From assembly GCA_022494885.1 (NCBI GenBank), contig JAGVSM010003545.1:186001-250000 (forward strand): DNA of 64,000 nucleotides, given 5' to 3'. The notes beneath the pieces are model-generated. The model saw only the letters and a list, made by a program, of their open reading frames with translations, was not told the origin of the DNA and made no database searches. The stretch is from Micrasema longulum (taxonomy: Eukaryota > Arthropoda > Insecta > Trichoptera > Brachycentridae). A program made the translations under genes and the position numbers. Of the stretch, positions 40,725 through 51,502 are shown in pieces; position 1 is the first letter of the stretch, and each line of letters begins with the position of its first letter.

Positions 40725-41215
40725 TAGGGCTGAAGCTCCTCATTATCATGGACTGTAAACTTACCGTAAATGAACAAACTGGTATTATGGCCAATAAGTC
40801 ATTAAAACTCTTAGGTTTTGTTAGCAGGACATCTAGTGTCTTTACTTATATGTTCACAGGTAAAGCACTCTATTGCTCACTTGTCCGTCCTCTTTTAGGA
40901 TATGCCTCCGTGATCTGATCTCCCTTCTATGCAGGCCGGATAAATCATATCGAATCGGTGCAACATCGTCTGCTAATAAAAGTGCCATGGGTGATCTGCC
41001 TCGAAAGGGGAGACTACACTTACGGAGAAAGGAGACAATGTTAAAAACCTCAAGTCTTCAAAAACGTAGAAAAAACATTGACTAAATATTTATGTTCAAT
41101 TTAATGAATGGCTTCATTGATGTACCATTGTTACTGGAACAAGTGGTATTCAATGTTCCAATCCGCCGGTTGCGAAATAATAATGTGCTGTTCCTTGATC
41201 AGCACAGCACCAACT
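40725..41215 (+). pseudogene. Jockey-like LINE RT C-terminal region (J4-related)
   Basis: IMDCKLTVNEQTGIMANKSL, KLLGFVSRTSSVFTYMFTGK, ALYCSLVRPLLGYASVI, a stop, SPFYAGRINHIESVQHRLLI, then frame breaks and MNGFIDVPLLLEQVVFNVPI, RRLRNNNVLFLDQHSTN. The last blocks correspond to the J4 protein encoded on the minus strand at 46675-47040. Truncated at both ends. Confidence 0.75.
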
Positions 41216-41760
41216 TTTTATTTATTATTATAACTAACGGCCGTAGCCAATTTGTACAAAATTAAAGTTAAAAACAAAGTTATATGATATAAAGTAAACA
41301 TTGTTTATTGTAATGGTCTAACTCAGTAAAAGTAATGTATGGTAAAAAAATAATAAAAGATTTACAGTAAAAGAGTAGGGAACTGAGTCTTTGATCATTT
41401 GCTCTATCATGATAAATGTCAATGTCAACTTTTTTTTCTATTTTGTTATAGAGTCTTTACATACTTGCAAGAGGGTTAAAATGTGCCATATTGTTTGTAA
41501 AAATTAGAAGGTAAAATGTTTTAGGTGATCTCACATTTTCAACACAAAACACTGAATCAACATTATTGTGAATTATATTATACAAGTACATAATATCCAT
41601 AATTTGTTTCCTAGTTTCTAACTTTTCAATTTTAAAATACTTCAAGCACTCTTTATAACATTGAAGTATTCTACCCATGTTACACTTAAATGACAAAGAA
41701 CGAAGAATTTTTTTCTGTACAGTTTCAATTATATTTTTATAAATCACATGATGAGGTGAC
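41216..41760 (-). pseudogene. LINE RT C-terminal region, minus (J10)
   Basis: The frame 41747-41457 reads ETVQKKILRSLSFKCN, CYKECLKYFKIEKLETRKQI, MDIMYLYNIIHNNVDSVFC and NNMAHFNPLASM: the thumb helix (QKK.LR.LSFK) and the family C-terminal core. The 3' UTR reaches the terminus TTGGCTACGGCCGTTAG (41250-41235) and AATAATAAATAAA. It abuts the plus-strand LINE on its left tail to tail. Confidence 0.75.
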
Positions 41761-42399
41761 TAAACAATACTTACAAATTCCAACTTGCTACGTGCAAGAG
41801 AATTATACAAACAAATTATTGATGCTGCAGTTTTAAATGGCTTGGATATTATTATTATTTTTGAATGTATTTTAGTATCTCAATCATCGATAAGAAAAAG
41901 GTTAGGTGATCCGCCTTACGCTTCAGGTGTTAGTCTAAGGACAATCAAAAAGCACTCCATTTCACATACGCTAAACCCGTTTAAAAGACCAAGGGTCTTC
42001 TAAATGGTTTCGCTTATAATAAAAAAAATATTTTTTGTCAATAAACAAGTTACCCTTTAATAAATGCAATTTCGTACCTCGCTATTTTAATTAAATTTAA
42101 TTCTACAGTTTTTTTCGATTTTCTGTGATAAAGTTATTAATATGATGCTCCGTTTTTCGTTTAAAATTATGGTCACCTTGATTATAATACAACGTTCCTC
42201 GGTCAGATTGTTTTAAGACATGCGTCAAAGGCTTTTTTATCTGCAATTCAAGACGTAATTATCTCTCAATTCTAACAACACAATAAGAATTTCATTCACA
42301 GTCCTGTCTGCTGCAGGCTGAAGGTGACCAAATTTTAAATAATAGATATTACGATTAATTTTTTCAGATGTTTTTTTATTTACAACCTGTGATTATCTG
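41761..42399. other. Spacer, no gene
   Basis: A 72-codon open frame at 41785-42003 is unrecognised. The rest is AT-rich. Confidence 0.4.
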
Positions 42400-42465
42400 G
42401 GCTGTGTAATAAGTTTCCACACCGTCTAATTCACAATTTCGTCTATATTTGAACATACATATTAA
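42400..42465 (+). repeat. Family A fragment, left of an inserted LINE
   Basis: TTCACAATTTCGTCTATATT-TGAACATACATATT corresponds to family A TTCACAATTCTGCCTATATT-TGAACATCTATATT. The inverted half follows after the LINE at 43030. Confidence 0.6.
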
Positions 42466-42489
42466 ATATATTTTGACATTTAGTAATGA

Positions 42490-43029
42490 ATAACTTTCTG
42501 AGAAAGTTGACAGCTTTAAATACTTGGGAGTACATATAACTGAGGATGGAAGCATGCATAAAGACTCACTCAACTCTTGTTAATGCCAGTTCTCCTATAT
42601 AGGTGCGAATCTTGGCACCTTACCAAAGCTCAAAACACCAAACGTCTGAGTTTTGAGAGTAAGTGCTTGAGAAGAATATTACGTAAAGGGTGGTTCGATT
42701 TTATAACTAACATTGAAGTCCGAGAACGGACGCAGCAGCCTCCTATAACGAGCGTCTTGGGGATGCGGCGGTGGACCTGGCTTGGACACGTGTTGCTTAT
42801 TCTTCAGGAGAACCTAAACCCAAGTTGCCTCTTCTTTGAACCTGCGGGATCACGCCGTCCCGGAAGGCCGTCAATGACGATCTATAGACTTAATTCGGCG
42901 GAATTTAGGGGCGCTGGATTGCCATGGGAAGAAACGAGAGTGCTGGCTGGCAATAAGGTCTCTTAGAGGCAAACGGTGAAGTCCACATGCTCCACTTAGG
43001 AGTGGATGTGGAAAAGAAGAAGAAGAAGA
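42490..43029 (+). pseudogene. LINE RT C-terminal region with (AAG)n tail
   Basis: EKVDSFKYLGVHITEDGSM (42500 on), then a frame break and LMPVLLYRCESWHLTKAQNT, LSFESKCLRRILRKGW, RRWTWLGHVLLILQENLNPS, RRPGRPSMTIYRLNSAEFRG, PWEETRVLAGNK. This is the C-terminus of an endonuclease-RT of RTE/L2-like type. It ends with GAAGAAGAAGAAGAATG. It appears nested in family A sequence. Confidence 0.8.
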
Positions 43030-43200
43030 ATGAATAAAGGTTTCAACTATTTCAATTCACAAAAATTAACACACTGAAGAGTTGAAGAAATATGTATGTT
43101 CAAACATAGGCACAATGGTGAGTGCTACACGGGGTGTAAAGTGGCCACTTAAACCAGCCAATGGAAGGTCCAAAACCCTGTTATTGAATAATTTGCTTCT
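43030..43200 (-). repeat. Family A fragment, inverted half
   Basis: AAAGGTTTCAACTATTTCAA, TTCAAACATAGGCACAATGG, GTAAAGTGGCCACTTAAACC and AGCCAATGGAAGGTC are the inverted family A landmarks, diverged. Confidence 0.75.
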
Positions 43201-43464
43201 TAAATGACCCGACCTTATCCTTCTTAGTCCTAGATTTACCACTCCTTTTTTGAAAAAAAAATCGTTCATGTACTGTTGTGATATACATATTTAGTTATAA
43301 AGATGTTGGTGACGCGAGAGAGAGGCGCAAAGGTAAATTCCTCAATAGTTTAGAGAGCGCATGACCATCATTTAAATAAATCCGTAGCACGTGACAACAA
43401 AATAAATTATTTTAATTAAATTACAAATTTAAAAGCTTCAATTTAATTAACTTAATAATAGAAT
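43201..43464. other. Spacer
   Basis: Nothing recognised. Confidence 0.45.
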
Positions 43465-43535
43465 CACCATGTAAAGCGCCCTTGAGGTATTTTATTACGA
43501 AAATGGCGCTATATAAGTTATCCATAATAATAATC
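43465..43535 (+). mobile_element. CR1/L2-like LINE 3' terminus
   Basis: GTAAAGCGCCCTTGAGGTAT and AAAATGGCGCTATATAAGTT-ATCCATAATAATAATCC match the complement of 58180-58230. The GGCGCTATATAA plus (TAA)n form is characteristic of metazoan CR1/L2-type ends. Confidence 0.7.
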
Positions 43536-43939
43536 CAAGATGGTTCAACAAGATCAGCCAACACACACGTTACTAAGGACGTTTACTGCCACTTGATATA
43601 CAATGGAAAACGACTCACCTGTGTTGAAGTGTTCCCCCTTGCTCCACCAGATAATACATGCGGGAATGATGCGGATGTTAGGTTCCTTCTTATTCTGCTT
43701 TGCGCTTCAGTATTTTTGGATATTGGATGCGGTGATGATAATAATGCTGACACCTTAGCGGTAACTTTATATGGCAAGATATCGGTACGAATCTTATTTG
43801 TTGTTAGTTTTTCATGCGGATCACAGAAGACACATTTGTTTAAAGAAAAAATACAGCTGTCAGTTTTATTTGAATATGAAATTTGTAAATTGTTGCAAAT
43901 GCGTTAGGAACTGCCAGGCTGTAAGGGTTCCTACTTCTC

Positions 43940-44690
43940 AAGGAAAAGGAGTACAAATGGATGAACATCTCTGCTGGCGAGCTCATATTAATGAACTAAG
44001 CCGCAAAATATTTTTCAGTCTACACTCACTTAGAAGGTTGCAAAAATTCTTACCCATTAGTACTAAATGCACCCTTGTACAAGCATTACTACTACCCATT
44101 CTAGATTACGCTGATGTTTCCATGACTGATTAAAGCTGTGAGCAACTCGATAAACTTGAACGACTTCAGAATACATGCATAAGGTACATTTTTGGTCTTA
44201 GGAAATATGACCACATTTCTGATTATCGTAGGCAACTGAAATGGCTCAAAATTAGACAGCGGAAAGACTATCACTACCTCTCACTTCTGTTCAATGTACT
44301 TCATAGTCCTAACGCTCCTATATACCTGCGTGAAAAATTTCAACGCTTACCAGTTCATGGTTTACCTCTTCGTTCTAATTCTCAAGGCGCTCTCTTAATA
44401 CCCATCCATAATTCCTCTTTCTTCTCTAACTCATATAGTGTCCATGCGGCTCGACTGTGGAATCATCTCCCACCTACCATTAAAGATGTTACGACATTAT
44501 CTCTGTTTAATTCACGTCTGAAAAAACATCTCCTTTCTCTTCCTTAATCTTTCCTCCTTTCCTTTTTCCTCTTTCCTCTTTTTTCCTTTTTCCTATTGAG
44601 TAATAGTTTTGATTTAAGGTAATTTATAAACAAATACGTTTATATCTATTTTGATATACTTTTAGTTTTTTAATCTTTTTTTTTTATATT
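43940..44690 (+). pseudogene. Jockey-like LINE RT C-terminus, well preserved (J5)
   Basis: From about 43950: GVQMDEHLCWRAHINELSRK, FFSLHSLRRLQKFLPISTKC, TLVQALLLPILDYADVSMTD, a TAA stop (44131-44133), then KLERLQNTCIRYIFGLRKYD, QLKWLKIRQRKDYHYLSLLF, SPNAPIYLREKFQRLPVHGL, HAARLWNHLPPTIKDVTTLS, LFNSRLKKHLLSLP and stop (44546-44548). It holds the RT thumb and C-terminal domain with one in-frame stop. The 3' UTR continues across the RTE-like insertion to AATAAAACTTTTATT (about 44980). Fragments of the same lineage occur at 23985 and 25420. Confidence 0.88.
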
Positions 44691-44960
44691 GAATATGTTC
44701 TAAAAGATTTATTATGCGAATGTGTCTGGTTGTAGAAGTCGAGGAAGGCCGAGAAAGACATGGCATGATCAAGTACAACAAATTCTTGAAATTGGTCATG
44801 TGAAAAGTCGGAATAATCGACGTGCGTGCATGAGAAGATGTATGAATGTGAAGGAAGCAAAGGAAGTGTGCCAGGACAGAGTGGTGTGGCGTTCTATCCT
44901 CTCTGCCTACCCCTCCGGGGAAATGGCGTGATGGTTAGTTAGTTAGTTAGAATATGTTCT
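44691..44960 (+). mobile_element. RTE-like LINE, very short copy with perfect 11-bp TSD
   Basis: GAATATGTTCT occurs at 44691-44701 and 44950-44960. Between them are the last 69 codons of an RTE-like RT: SRGRPRKTWHDQVQQILEIG, HVKSRNNRRACMRRCMNVKE, VCQDRVVWRSILSAYPSGEM, stop TGA (44929-44931), then (TTAG)n. The host is the 3' UTR of the J5 LINE. The intact frame and perfect TSD indicate a young insertion of the copy-2 lineage (15961-16748). Confidence 0.92.
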
Positions 44961-44999
44961 GTAACTTGAATTATAAAAATAAAACTTTTATTTTATTGG

Positions 45000-45082
45000 T
45001 TGGTTGGAAGAAATTGCCATTTGGCAATAAGCCCGCCAATGTAAAAATAACATTATGTACAAAGTTAAATAAATAAATAAAA
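45000..45082 (+). mobile_element. LINE 3' terminus
   Basis: TTGCCATTTGGCAATAAGCC-CGCCAATGTAAAAATAACAT-TATGTACAAAGTTAAATAAATAAATAAA is a Jockey-type 3' end, with a small hairpin TTGCC/GGCAA. Confidence 0.6.
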
Positions 45083-45609
45083 TTTGATTTAGCAATGTGC
45101 AGATCGGAAAAGAGGCCACACAACTTTTAAAACGGATATTGGTAAGCGGGTAGGGTTTTCAATGCCTCAGAAATGCCACAATCACAATAAAACCGGTTAT
45201 TGGTTGTTCCGAATATGTAGATTAAAGTGTTTTGTATTTTTATAATAAATTCATTTAAGTGTATTTTTGTAAAATCTCCACGAAATTGGAGTACGAATCT
45301 TTTTCTTGTTGCATTCACCCCCCTGGGGAGGTTTATTACTTTGTAAATTCGAAAAGTTAGCCTTTAACCTTGCAGAACATCGGTAGCGCTATTTTATCTC
45401 GGGTACGAAAGTATGGAGCATAAAAATATAATTGAAAATTAGACGACCCACCCTATCCCCCACCGAGCGAGAAATAGATAGGAAAAGTTTGAGAACATGA
45501 AAATTTCCGTTTTCTTTTTCTAAAAACCAATTTTTAATTTTTCTCCAAGACAAATGGAAGGGATTTTAAAGCAACAATGATTCGAAAGAAAAAAAAGCTT
45601 TCCGGATTT
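45083..45609. other. Spacer, no gene
   Basis: Nothing recognised; one pyrimidine-rich GC patch near 45450-45475. Confidence 0.45.
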
Positions 45610-45915
45610 ATATTGATGTTTAAACATGGGCAGAATAGTAAATGTTCAACAGCGTGTGTAAAGTAATCATTTTAAGCAGCCAACGACAAACCATAAGCTA
45701 CGTTACTAACTTGATTTTTCAAAAATCTGTTGCAACAATGAAGGAAAACATTTTTAAAAGAGGAATATGGAAGTCTAGTGAATGTGAAGTGGTGAATGTT
45801 ACTCAGTGTGTAAAGTGGCCACTTGAACCAGCCAATGACAGGTCATAAGCCTTTTAAATGCCTAGACTTCCATATATTTCTTTAAAAAATTCCCTCTCTG
45901 TTGCAACAAATTTAA
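45610..45915 (-). repeat. Family A repeats, two partial units
   Basis: TTTAAACATGGGCAGAATAG and CCAACGACAAACCATAAGC (inverted half), then TTGCAACAATGAAGGAAAAC, ATGGAAGTCTAGTGAATGTG, then a second inverted half GTAAAGTGGCCACTTGAACC, CAATGACAGGTCATAAGCC, ending CCCTCTCTGTTGCAACAAAT. An internal deletion has joined arms. Confidence 0.75.
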
Positions 45916-46674
45916 ATCTATTATACAAATACATAAAAAAAAAAAATAATAATTTGAAATGAATAAGTCACTCAGATACCAACATTATATCAAATTTTCT
46001 AAATTCCATACAAGTCGTGGTCAAAATAGCTTTGTCTTCAAAAGTGTAAAAAAATATAAAAATCATCCTAATGAACTGAAAACTATTAAAAATAATATAT
46101 CAATAAATAATTTTTTTGAATTCGTGTAAAAACAACATTAAAATTTAATTAGTATGAATGTGTTATTGTTTTATGTTTTTTTCTTTATATATCATTTGTT
46201 TTTATTTTTCTTCTCATGTACTCGTATTTAAAATTATATAAACTCTTATAAATAAACAACTAAAACAGTGTAAGTCACTCTCCAAGCACAATAGTTAGTC
46301 TCCTTTTTTGGAGAGTTACAGTGATAACATTTACTAGATGTGTAAAAGTAGTTATGTTTAGGATTTTACAAAAACTTGTACTTTTTATGAAATTTATGGA
46401 TAAAAAAAATAATACAATATAACCTAGGAAGGAAATCCGGAATTTCTACAAATATTTAGACGTACTCAAAACTTTGATAACTTGATTTTGCATCTTCTAT
46501 ATTTGATGACTATTTTTCTATTTCCAAAGATGGCAAATTGAGATACGACATTTAACACAAACCAAGACATGAAAATAGATAGACGTATCTTTAGAAATGG
46601 AGTAATTGTTGACAATTGATGATATGCCACACACATCTTGCTTTGGCGTCATTGTTTTAAATGCCAAGATGTCT
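45916..46674. other. AT-rich spacer
   Basis: No gene; 46000-46250 has a faint LINE-like C-terminus (AAAAACAACATT..AATAAACAAC) that I cannot confirm. Confidence 0.4.
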
Positions 46675-47040
46675 TCATTTATTAACGGACGTTGTCCGTT
46701 TATACAATTTATAGGTTTTAAATATTACAACAAAAGAATCGTTTAAAACATTTGAAAAAAATAAAAAGGAGCATTTACAAACATCAAGACAAGATCTGGA
46801 CTATTTTTTTAATGCTTATTTAAATCGCCGTAAACTTAAACCAAACAAGTCCAGATCTTGTTTTGAGTTGTAAATACGACAAAGACAGGTCATTGGAGAA
46901 TTAAGACCATACTTTGTTATATGCTGATAGATGAACAGTACTTCGTGGTTTCTGAACCTACGAGTCGGAACATTCAGTTTTACTTGTCCCAGTAATGATG
47001 GAACATCGATTATACCATTTAGTATGCCGAACATATTATG
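46675..47040 (-). pseudogene. Jockey-like LINE C-terminus (J4, minus copy)
   Basis: The minus strand encodes GIIDVPSLLGQVKLNVPTRR, FRNHEVLFIYQHITKYGLNS, PMTCLCRIYNSKQDLDLFGL, SLRRFK near the stop. It aligns with the plus copy at 22080-22185, including the hairpin in which the CAAGATCTGGACT words on both sides of the stop are complementary. The 3' UTR ends near 46675. It meets the RTE-like copy at 47041 head to head. Confidence 0.8.
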
Positions 47041-47860
47041 TATGATTTGATTTGCAACAAATATTCTCCAGAATGTATGATGTATGCCTGGAGAGCGAAT
47101 TGGCGATGAACGAAAGTAAGTTAAAAGTGATGGTATTTGAAAAGGCAATCGAGGTAACTGACTGCATATAAATGTAAACAACGAATGTCTTGAACAAGTA
47201 AAAGAATTTGTGTATCTAGGAAGTATGTTTTCAAGAGATGAAACTGTATAAAAAGATGTTGAAAGGAGAGTGAATGCGGGAAACAAAATGAACAGAGCAC
47301 TAAGCACAGTAACTGCTAATAAAAATATGTCAATCGAAGCTAAACTGGCAGTGCACAACTGAGTTTTGGTCCCAACACTTATGTATGGAAGTGAAACATG
47401 GAACGGGCAGAGGAAGTATGAAAGCCGAGTGAACGCGGTTGAAATGCGGTCTCTTAGACGAATGTGTAGGAAATCAATGTATGACAGGGTTACAAATGAT
47501 GAAATCTGGCGACAGTGTAAATCTGAGGCAAATATAATTGATAAGGTTAAAAAAGGGTCTCTGAGATGGTTTGGTCATGTAGAACGAATGGACGACGAAG
47601 CAATGGAAAAACGAGTATATATTGCAAAAATTAACGGTAACGTCAGACGAGAACGACCAAAGAAGACGTGGCATGATCAAATAACCCAAAATCTAAAATC
47701 TGGTCATGTCAAAAGCAGACAGAACCGAAGGGCATGTATGGCAAGATGTATGAATGTGGAAGAAGCTAGGAATGTATGCCAGGATAGACGTGTGTGGCGG
47801 TCCATTCTCTCTGCCAACCCCTACGGGGAAATGGCGTGATGGTAGTAGTAGTAGTAACAA
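47041..47860 (+). pseudogene. RTE-like LINE RT, copy 4, (TAG)n tail
   Basis: DLQQIFSRMYDVCLESELAM (47052 on), SKLKVMVFEKAIEVTDC with breaks, QVKEFVYLGSMFSRDETV, RRVNAGNKMNRALSTVTANK, a TGA, then an intact block 47366-47839: LVPTLMYGSETWNGQRKYES, AVEMRSLRRMCRKSMYDRVT, SLRWFGHVERMDDEAMEKRV, RRERPKKTWHDQITQNLKSG, CMARCMNVEEARNVCQDRRV, PYGEMA and TGA. The tail is TAGTAGTAGTAG. It starts at nearly the same point of the RT as copy 1 (11258). Confidence 0.88.
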
Positions 47861-47954
47861 ATATATGGAATCAATATTAGTTAATTAATCAATTAACTCT
47901 ACGTTTTTATAGGCTAGAAATATTTTAAATTGATTCTATATCAGCATAAGAATA

Positions 47955-48135
47955 ATTACCTCTCTTTTGTCCAAGCATCCACGCTACTTTTCGAAGCAAA
48001 CGATGTTGGACTGATTTCACTGATTCAACGTGATTTATGCGATTCACATAGAACGTAGACCAGACCACGGAGGAATATTATAGAAGAGAGCGAACAGTTG
48101 AGCAATAAGGAATTTTATTTGTACGGACATTAGAA
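47955..48135 (-). pseudogene. LINE RT thumb fragment, minus
   Basis: The minus strand gives PYCSTVRSLL, YSSVVWSTFYVNRINHVESV, QHRLLRKVAWMLGQKRG, matching RPLLGYASVI / SPFYAGRINHIESVQHRLLI of the copy at 40725. Short and frameshifted. Confidence 0.65.
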
Positions 48136-48488
48136 AAATCAGAATAAAATATGTTGAGCATGTCTTGTTTTGTCAACCATTTCTCTATTCCTTAAGATGC
48201 TATGTCATGTCTGTTGAAGTGTAGCTAAATATGATATGTCTTACATATCTCGTTTTGCCGTCCTTATTCTTGATGGCTAAATATGATATGTCAGGGAAGT
48301 CTGGAAAAAAAAAAAATTCTTCGGCATTTTGTGAAAACACGATATGGCAAAACAATTCTGGATAAACAAATGTTCAACGCAACAACAATAAAAACTGAAA
48401 CACAATAGGCATACACATTATGTTTTTTTTTATTTCAATTTAATAAGGGTCTATGAAATACCATAAAGTTGAAATATTTTTTTGTATT
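48136..48488. other. Spacer
   Basis: Contains two direct copies of GCTAAATATGATATGTC (48229-48245 and 48275-48291). No gene. Confidence 0.5.
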
Positions 48489-48845
48489 TATTAGTAGCAT
48501 AACGACTATTTTCAAATTTATAATTTGAAATTCTCCCGAAAATGGTTCATTACATTGGCCACGCCCCTACTACGTCACAATTTGGTTTAATTTTGAAGTT
48601 TGTTTGTGCCCCTTTGAATTAAAATAGAACATAGTTACGAATCTTGACGTCACAATCGCCAAGGCCAAACATGTTACGTTTTTGAAAAAAAATATTTTTA
48701 ACAATTTTATTTTTAAAATTATGCATTAAAACATTTCTCCACAATATTCCTATTGATTTTGAAAATAAATTTTATTTTTCTAAATTCATTTCATATTATT
48801 TTATCGGCACCCATAGTATGTGATATTTTACTATATTAGGCTTGT
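48489..48845 (+). repeat. Family B repeat, copy 3
   Basis: TAGTAGCATAACGAC, CCCGAAAATGGTTCATTACA, ATTGGCCACGCCCC, CGAATCTTGACGTCACAATC (CRE 48645-48652), ACATTTCTCCACAATATTCC, TTGATTTTGAAAATAAA and GTGATATTTTACTATAT. It also has a second CRE-like TACGTCACA at 48570-48578. Confidence 0.75.
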
Positions 48846-49397
48846 AAATTAAAATTCTTATTTTAAATAGTCCATAAGACTATGCAACTGCTTTTCTTCA
48901 AAATTTATAAAAAGTGACATAAACATAGCCATGCTTCCACTGTTATAATAATTAAAATATGAAAAATCAATACAAAATTGAATAATAAATCATATAAACA
49001 GGATGTTGTCACTTTTCTAAAAGACAAAGAAATTTGAAAATTTTTCCAATTTGTATGAAGTATGTAGAGCGATGATGAAAACGAGCCTCCCGTTTTCTTT
49101 GAACTCAACAAATTTCAAGACTCATTACAAATTTGATGGAAAAATTTCGGATTAAAATTTTATTACAAATATCTGAAGAGTGGTACAGGAGTGGGGGCGA
49201 ATAGGGGGAAGGCGATGGGGGTTGGTAATAAAATCAGGTTTATAAGGGTGGCGAGTCTTCATCTTTACGGCGATGCGGGATAAACAATGAAAATGTTTAT
49301 TTTCTTAAGCAAAAATGCAATCGTGAACTAAATTTTTATTTTTTTCATAAAAACATCACAATTATACATGTGTACATTATAAAATATTGCAACGAAT
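48846..49397. other. AT-rich spacer
   Basis: No gene. GGGGGCGAATAGGGGGAAGG at about 49194 is a G-rich run of unknown meaning. Confidence 0.45.
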
Positions 49398-49625
49398 GTT
49401 TGAATGTTTAAAGATAGGAAAAATTGTGAATGTTACAGTGTGTCAAGTGGCCACTCAAAACTGCTAATGACAAACCTTGTAAATGCCTATAATTCCATAC
49501 TTCTTTTCAAAAATGTTTTCCCTCTCTGTTGCAACAAATTTGAAACATGAAATTGATTTTTATCAATAATATTTTGAGTTCCAATTTTTTGTAGAAATGC
49601 ACTTGATTTAACCGCCTAGGGAGTC

Positions 49626-49728
49626 ATTTTTTTATTTATTTATATACACCTTTTATCAAAAATACAATTTTACGTTCACTTTGCCCAGCTTACAAGGATA
49701 CATACCCCGTTCCAAGGTAGGCAATTGT
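49626..49728 (-). mobile_element. J9-type LINE 3' terminus inside family A
   Basis: TTTACGTTCACTTTGCCCAG-CTTACAAGGATACATACCCC-GTTCC is the complement of the J9 3' end; the same sequence is at 52935-52995. Only about 100 bases of 3' UTR inserted. Confidence 0.75.
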
Positions 49729-50100
49729 GATATGTTACAACATAGATGAAGAACGTTTCATAGAAAGGAATATAAAACTCCAGGCATTTATATAGCTAAT
49801 GACCTGTCTGAATAATAATAATAAAAATAAAGTTTTTTTTTTAAATTTAAAGAGTTTACAGGGCTTATGACCTGTCACTGGCTAGTTTAAGTGACCACTC
49901 TACCCACTGCGTAACATTCACCATTCTGTCTATGTTTGAACATCTATATTCCTAAAATAATTACATCCATTGTTCTTTGATCTTTTTCAGTTTTTTAACA
50001 TCACAAAGATCGTCAGATGTTATAATTGAAGGAATATAGAAGATCAAAAATAGGCAGAATGGTGAATGTTACACATTGTGAAAAGTGGTCACTTAAACCA

Positions 50101-50342
50101 ATTTTATTAAACATGTTTTTTTAATGTATTTATAAATGCATTTACACCATTGATTTCATAATGTATTCTAGATTTAGTATGTACATACACGCACAGGCCA
50201 TGCTCATGTGGGATATTTTTGTTTTTATAAATAAATAAAGTCATATATACACGTACAATATAATAAAAAAAGAAAACAATAAAATTACAAATAAATAAAT
50301 CATAAACAAGTCCCCAGGTACCAACTTATCAACAAAAAAAAA
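50101..50342 (+). mobile_element. A-tailed retroinsertion inside family A
   Basis: About 240 bases that interrupt AAACCA|GCCATTGG of family A. The insert ends in A10 and contains CATGTGGGATATTTTTGTTT and AATAAATAAAG, LINE-UTR-like. Source lineage not identified. Confidence 0.5.
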
Positions 50343-50440
50343 ACAGCCATTGGCAGCTCATGAGTTATGTTAATGCCAAGACTTCCCTTCTCTCCTTCTC
50401 AAAAATGTTCTTCATCTCTGTTGAAATGTATGAATTATTT

Positions 50441-51404
50441 ATCAATGTAGGTTTTTGGAGTATCACGTGAAGACGTGAAGACCCTTTGAGAACGTCGTCA
50501 GCTCCAAATCACTTGAACCCATCATCACCTCGGGTCGGACTATCGAAGTTTCCTTGAATTATTAATTCCCTGCAAGATTGGGTTACGGGAGGGGGTGCGG
50601 GCCGTTAATACCGACCCCGTTTGAATATTTGTGTGCTGCCTCCCCCTGGTGGCTGATTTACTGGTGTGCATAGAGAGGGCTCCTAGGTTTATGATAATTG
50701 ATTGCGGATGGTCCAAGATTCCGGAAATCTTGAACATGAAACAGTGGCGGTTGCGGCGAATACTATATTATTATTTTATTTTATTTTATTTATAAATTTA
50801 TCACAAAAAAATAAATATACATACTGAATAACAGGGAATCTATATAAAACCAATTAATGTAAAATGAATCTGGAGTGTTCTCTGTTTATGATAGTCTCCA
50901 TCTAACATGGCACAGCCTGTTCTAAGATAGAGATTTTCTATCTTTAGAGCATAAGTAGTCCTATACTAATAAAACAATAACATAAAAAAGAAAAACTAAA
51001 ACTATTTAATTAAAAATGTCTAGCTAATCAAATGTAAGAAATCAAAAATCATTATTATACAGATATAAAGTATATATATATATGCGCCAAGAATACATGT
51101 TACTTAAACATATATAATATAGTATAATATATAATAAAACAAATATAAAGCAATGAAATACTTAAAAATATAAAAAATATGTGTACCAATTATATAAAGT
51201 ACTACGTTTTTTGATGAACATATATTTTTCAAAAAAATCTCTCTAGCTTCACTATTTATATGTGCAGTCATTTTTATTTTAAAATTTGTATTATATTATT
51301 TGATGATTTTTAGTATAATTTAAAAAATTTGCTTTCTCAAGCAGACGAAAAATAAGAAAATTTTGTGGTTTTTAAAAGATTTTATTGGTTAATTTCACAT
51401 TGGT
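50441..51404. other. Spacer with a LINE-like tail
   Basis: 50555-50660 is GC-rich (CGGGAGGGGGTGCGGGCCGT) with no recognised frame. 50765-50960 (TTTATTTTATTTTATTTAT then AACATGGCACAGCCTGTTCT) may be a LINE 3' end on the minus strand. (TA)n at 51070-51082. Confidence 0.4.
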
Positions 51405-51490
51405 GTCATGTGGACGCTCACCCGAGACACTCGAAGTCTTTGAAATGTGGTGCTGTGGAGTATATTGAAAACCTCCTTGGAAAAGGCCAC
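51405..51490 (+). pseudogene. RTE/BovB-like RT scrap
   Basis: SLEVFEMWCC (51425-51460) corresponds to IDAFDMWCWRRL of the RT at 26173-27368, continuing GVYWKPPWK. Only this short piece remains. Confidence 0.5.
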
Positions 51491-51502
51491 CAGCTTTCTT
51501 AA

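Larger units (their letters stand above)
49398..50440. repeat. Composite family A repeats with two insertions
   Basis: 49398-49555 is an inverted half ending CCCTCTCTGTTGCAACAAAT. A new plus unit starts at 49563 (TCAATAATATTTTGAG), is interrupted by a LINE tail (49626-49728), resumes with GATATGTTACAACATAGATG and GGGCTTATGACCTGTCACTG, passes into its inverted half at about 50030, is interrupted again at 50100 (AAACCA) and resumes at 50343 (GCCATTGGCAGCTCATGAG), ending CATCTCTGTTGAAATGTATG. Confidence 0.75.

Noticed and set aside
43482..43907. 141-codon plus-strand ORF
   Set aside because: It starts inside a CR1-type 3' end and has no domain. The following LINE coding region is in a different frame.
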